Assembly: GCA_012964965.1 (NCBI GenBank)
Contig: DTTB01000036.1
Span: forward strand, 1-12,303
Source: Candidatus Nitrosopelagicus sp.
GTDB taxonomy: Archaea; Thermoproteota; Nitrososphaeria; Nitrososphaerales; Nitrosopumilaceae
Reading direction: 5' to 3'
DNA: 12,303 nt
Part shown: piece after piece, positions 11,918 through 12,303 of the stretch
How positions within the stretch are numbered: the stretch's first letter is position 1
How the letters are laid out: each line of letters opens with the position of its first letter
Translations under genes and position numbers: made by a program
Notes under the pieces: generated by a model
Database searches by the model: none
What the model saw: only the letters and a program-made list of their open reading frames with translations
Told to the model about the DNA's origin: nothing

Positions 11918-12009
11918 GGGCTTGTGGCGCAGAGTCGAAAGACGCGCAATATGGATAGCGTGGTAGCCTCCTAAGTTACAGGTCGAGGGATCGAAGCCCT
12001 CCAAGCCCG
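11918..12009 (+). tRNA. tRNA-Arg (anticodon CCT) with a 17-nt intron in the D loop
   Basis: The acceptor GGGCTTG (11918-11924) pairs with CAAGCCC (12002-12008), discriminator G, CCA not encoded. The anticodon stem GTAGC/GTTAC encloses CTCCTAA, giving anticodon CCT at 11970-11972 (codon AGG). The variable loop is AGGTC; the T arm is GAGGG/CCCTC with loop ATCGAAG. The span is 92 nt, 17 more than needed. Removing 11933-11949 leaves a 75-nt tRNA with D stem GCGC/GCGT, loop AGTATGGATA, and G15 able to pair with C48. The T loop starts with A instead of T at position 54, which is unusual. No T-rich terminator is seen directly after it. Confidence 0.9.
11933..11949 (+). other. Noncanonical tRNA intron (D loop, about position 15/16), relaxed bulge-helix-bulge
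   Basis: The transcript can fold with a central 4-bp helix, GCGC (11927-11930) with GCGC (11944-11947), a 3-nt bulge AGA on the 5' side, a 3-nt bulge AAT on the 3' side, and an inner hairpin GTC-GAAA-GAC. Cutting after the second base of each bulge, as the archaeal splicing endonuclease does, releases exactly 17 nt. The outer helix is missing, so the motif is of the relaxed type. Sequence alone would allow a shift of the junction, because GCGCA is repeated at both sides. Confidence 0.75.
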
Positions 12010-12058
12010 CTTATTCCCTAAGATTAGAATGAATTGCTCTAAAAGATGTTCAGATATC

Positions 12059-12068
12059 TATTAAGATA
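12059..12068 (+). promoter_or_regulatory. Putative box A of the Cys-rich microprotein gene
   Basis: TATTAAGATA is centred about 25 nt upstream of the ATG at 12088, consistent with leaderless expression. Confidence 0.4.
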
Positions 12069-12087
12069 ATGTGTTTATCTCACAGTT

Positions 12088-12198
12088 ATGGGAAAGGCTC
12101 CTGGAAACTGTGTTTGTAAATGTCATTTGGGTGGCGCTGTTAGCTGCCCAAACTGTAAAGAAAGCCATTCAGATGGATGTGAATGTGAAAATTGTTAA
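12088..12198 (+). CDS. 36-aa cysteine-rich metallothionein-like protein
   Basis: The ORF runs from ATG 12088 to TAA 12196-12198 and starts MGKAPGNCVCKCHLGG. It has eight cysteines and two histidines in 36 residues, arranged CxCxCH, then CPNC, then SHSDGCECENC at the end. There is no aromatic residue and no hydrophobic core, which is the composition of a metallothionein or a small metal-chelating peptide, likely cytosolic. It could bind zinc, copper or cadmium; no regulator or transporter is adjacent to narrow this. The regular CxC and CxxC spacing and a suitably placed box A support a real gene. It does not match a classical metallothionein family that I can name, so the call rests on composition. 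Confidence 0.68.
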   Translation: MGKAPGNCVCKCHLGGAVSCPNCKESHSDGCECENC

Positions 12199-12207
12199 CG
12201 GTGATTT

Positions 12208-12303
12208 TTAGGGTGTCGTTTTACCGTCTGCAGTATTAACCGGTTTTTTGTTTATTTTTTTACTAGGTTTATGGCCGCCGTGCACCCAATCTGTGCTTAT
12301 CTG
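12208..12303 (-). CDS. 3' end of an unidentified minus-strand ORF (runs off right edge)
   Basis: The minus strand is open from the right edge to TAA at 12210-12208, giving 31 residues that include WVHGGHKPSKKINKKPVN and end GKTTP. It is lysine-rich and probably disordered at the end. The 5' part lies outside the window, so a family cannot be assigned, and such a short open stretch could be chance. It is convergent with the Cys-rich gene, 9 bp apart. Confidence 0.4.
   Translation of the reverse strand, partial: QISTDWVHGGHKPSKKINKKPVNTADGKTTP

Noticed and set aside
11927..11947. GCGC...GCGC hairpin taken as the tRNA-Arg D arm
   Set aside because: It leaves 17 surplus bases and no GG in the D loop; the downstream GCGC/GCGT arm with GG is normal once the intron is removed.
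12271..12303. Plus-strand ATG opening an ORF at the right edge
   Set aside because: Only 11 codons are visible and it is antisense to a longer open minus frame; there is too little to call.
1..12303. Mobile element, defence system, prophage or biosynthetic cluster
   Set aside because: No transposase, integrase, nuclease/helicase defence genes, terminal repeats or duplicated target sites were found; the recognised genes are archaeal housekeeping genes.

Overview
The window looks like chromosomal core DNA of an ammonia-oxidising type archaeon (Nitrososphaerota/Thaumarchaeota, most like Nitrosopumilus or Nitrosarchaeum). The evidence is the combination of genes: sn-glycerol-1-phosphate dehydrogenase (archaeal lipid chirality), ribosomal protein S6e, the KH/beta-CASP termination nuclease FttA next to a threonine-protease proteasome beta subunit, archaeal SepF, a tRNA with a bulge-helix-bulge type intron, no encoded CCA ends, and TATA-like box A elements about 25 nt upstream of start codons (leaderless transcription). 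The DNA is AT-rich and tightly packed. I see no insertion sequence, phage gene, CRISPR array or defence locus.

Layout. 1-409 (minus) is the 5' part of rps6e, running off the left edge through a lysine-rich PKKEA repeat tail. 496-1426 (plus) is a run of five very small genes: two zinc ribbons of 40 aa, a double CDGSH iron-sulfur protein, a CxxC plus coiled-coil protein overlapping it, and a 57-aa coiled-coil protein with its own clear TATA box. 1462-1746 (minus) encodes an unrecognised 94-aa protein. 1946-3004 (minus) is an M24 Xaa-Pro peptidase, divergent from 3032-4090 (plus), a PP-loop ATPase of the tRNA-thiolation type with an NFACT-R-like C-terminus. 4158-4439 (plus) is SepF.

The centre holds psmB (7005-6373) and fttA (6365-4431), seven bases apart on the minus strand, divergent from egsA (7105-8148, plus). 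A minus-strand series follows with gaps of only 35-42 bp: CopD-like membrane protein (11146-10652), NMN adenylyltransferase (10616-10122), class V aminotransferase (10081-8936) and a SlyD-type FKBP (8893-8135). The right end has a membrane-anchored extracytoplasmic protein (plus), tRNA-Val(GAC) (minus), an intron-bearing tRNA-Arg(CCT) (plus), a 36-aa cysteine-rich metallothionein-like protein (plus) and the 3' end of a minus-strand ORF.

Most genes serve information processing and turnover: ribosome, tRNA, transcription termination, proteasome, folding and peptide hydrolysis. Cofactor supply (NAD), membrane lipid synthesis and division complete the set. The least explained parts are the small metal-binding protein cluster at 0.5-1.4 kb, the two atypical tRNAs, a SepF with no membrane-targeting segment, and an FttA KH domain without its GxxG loop.
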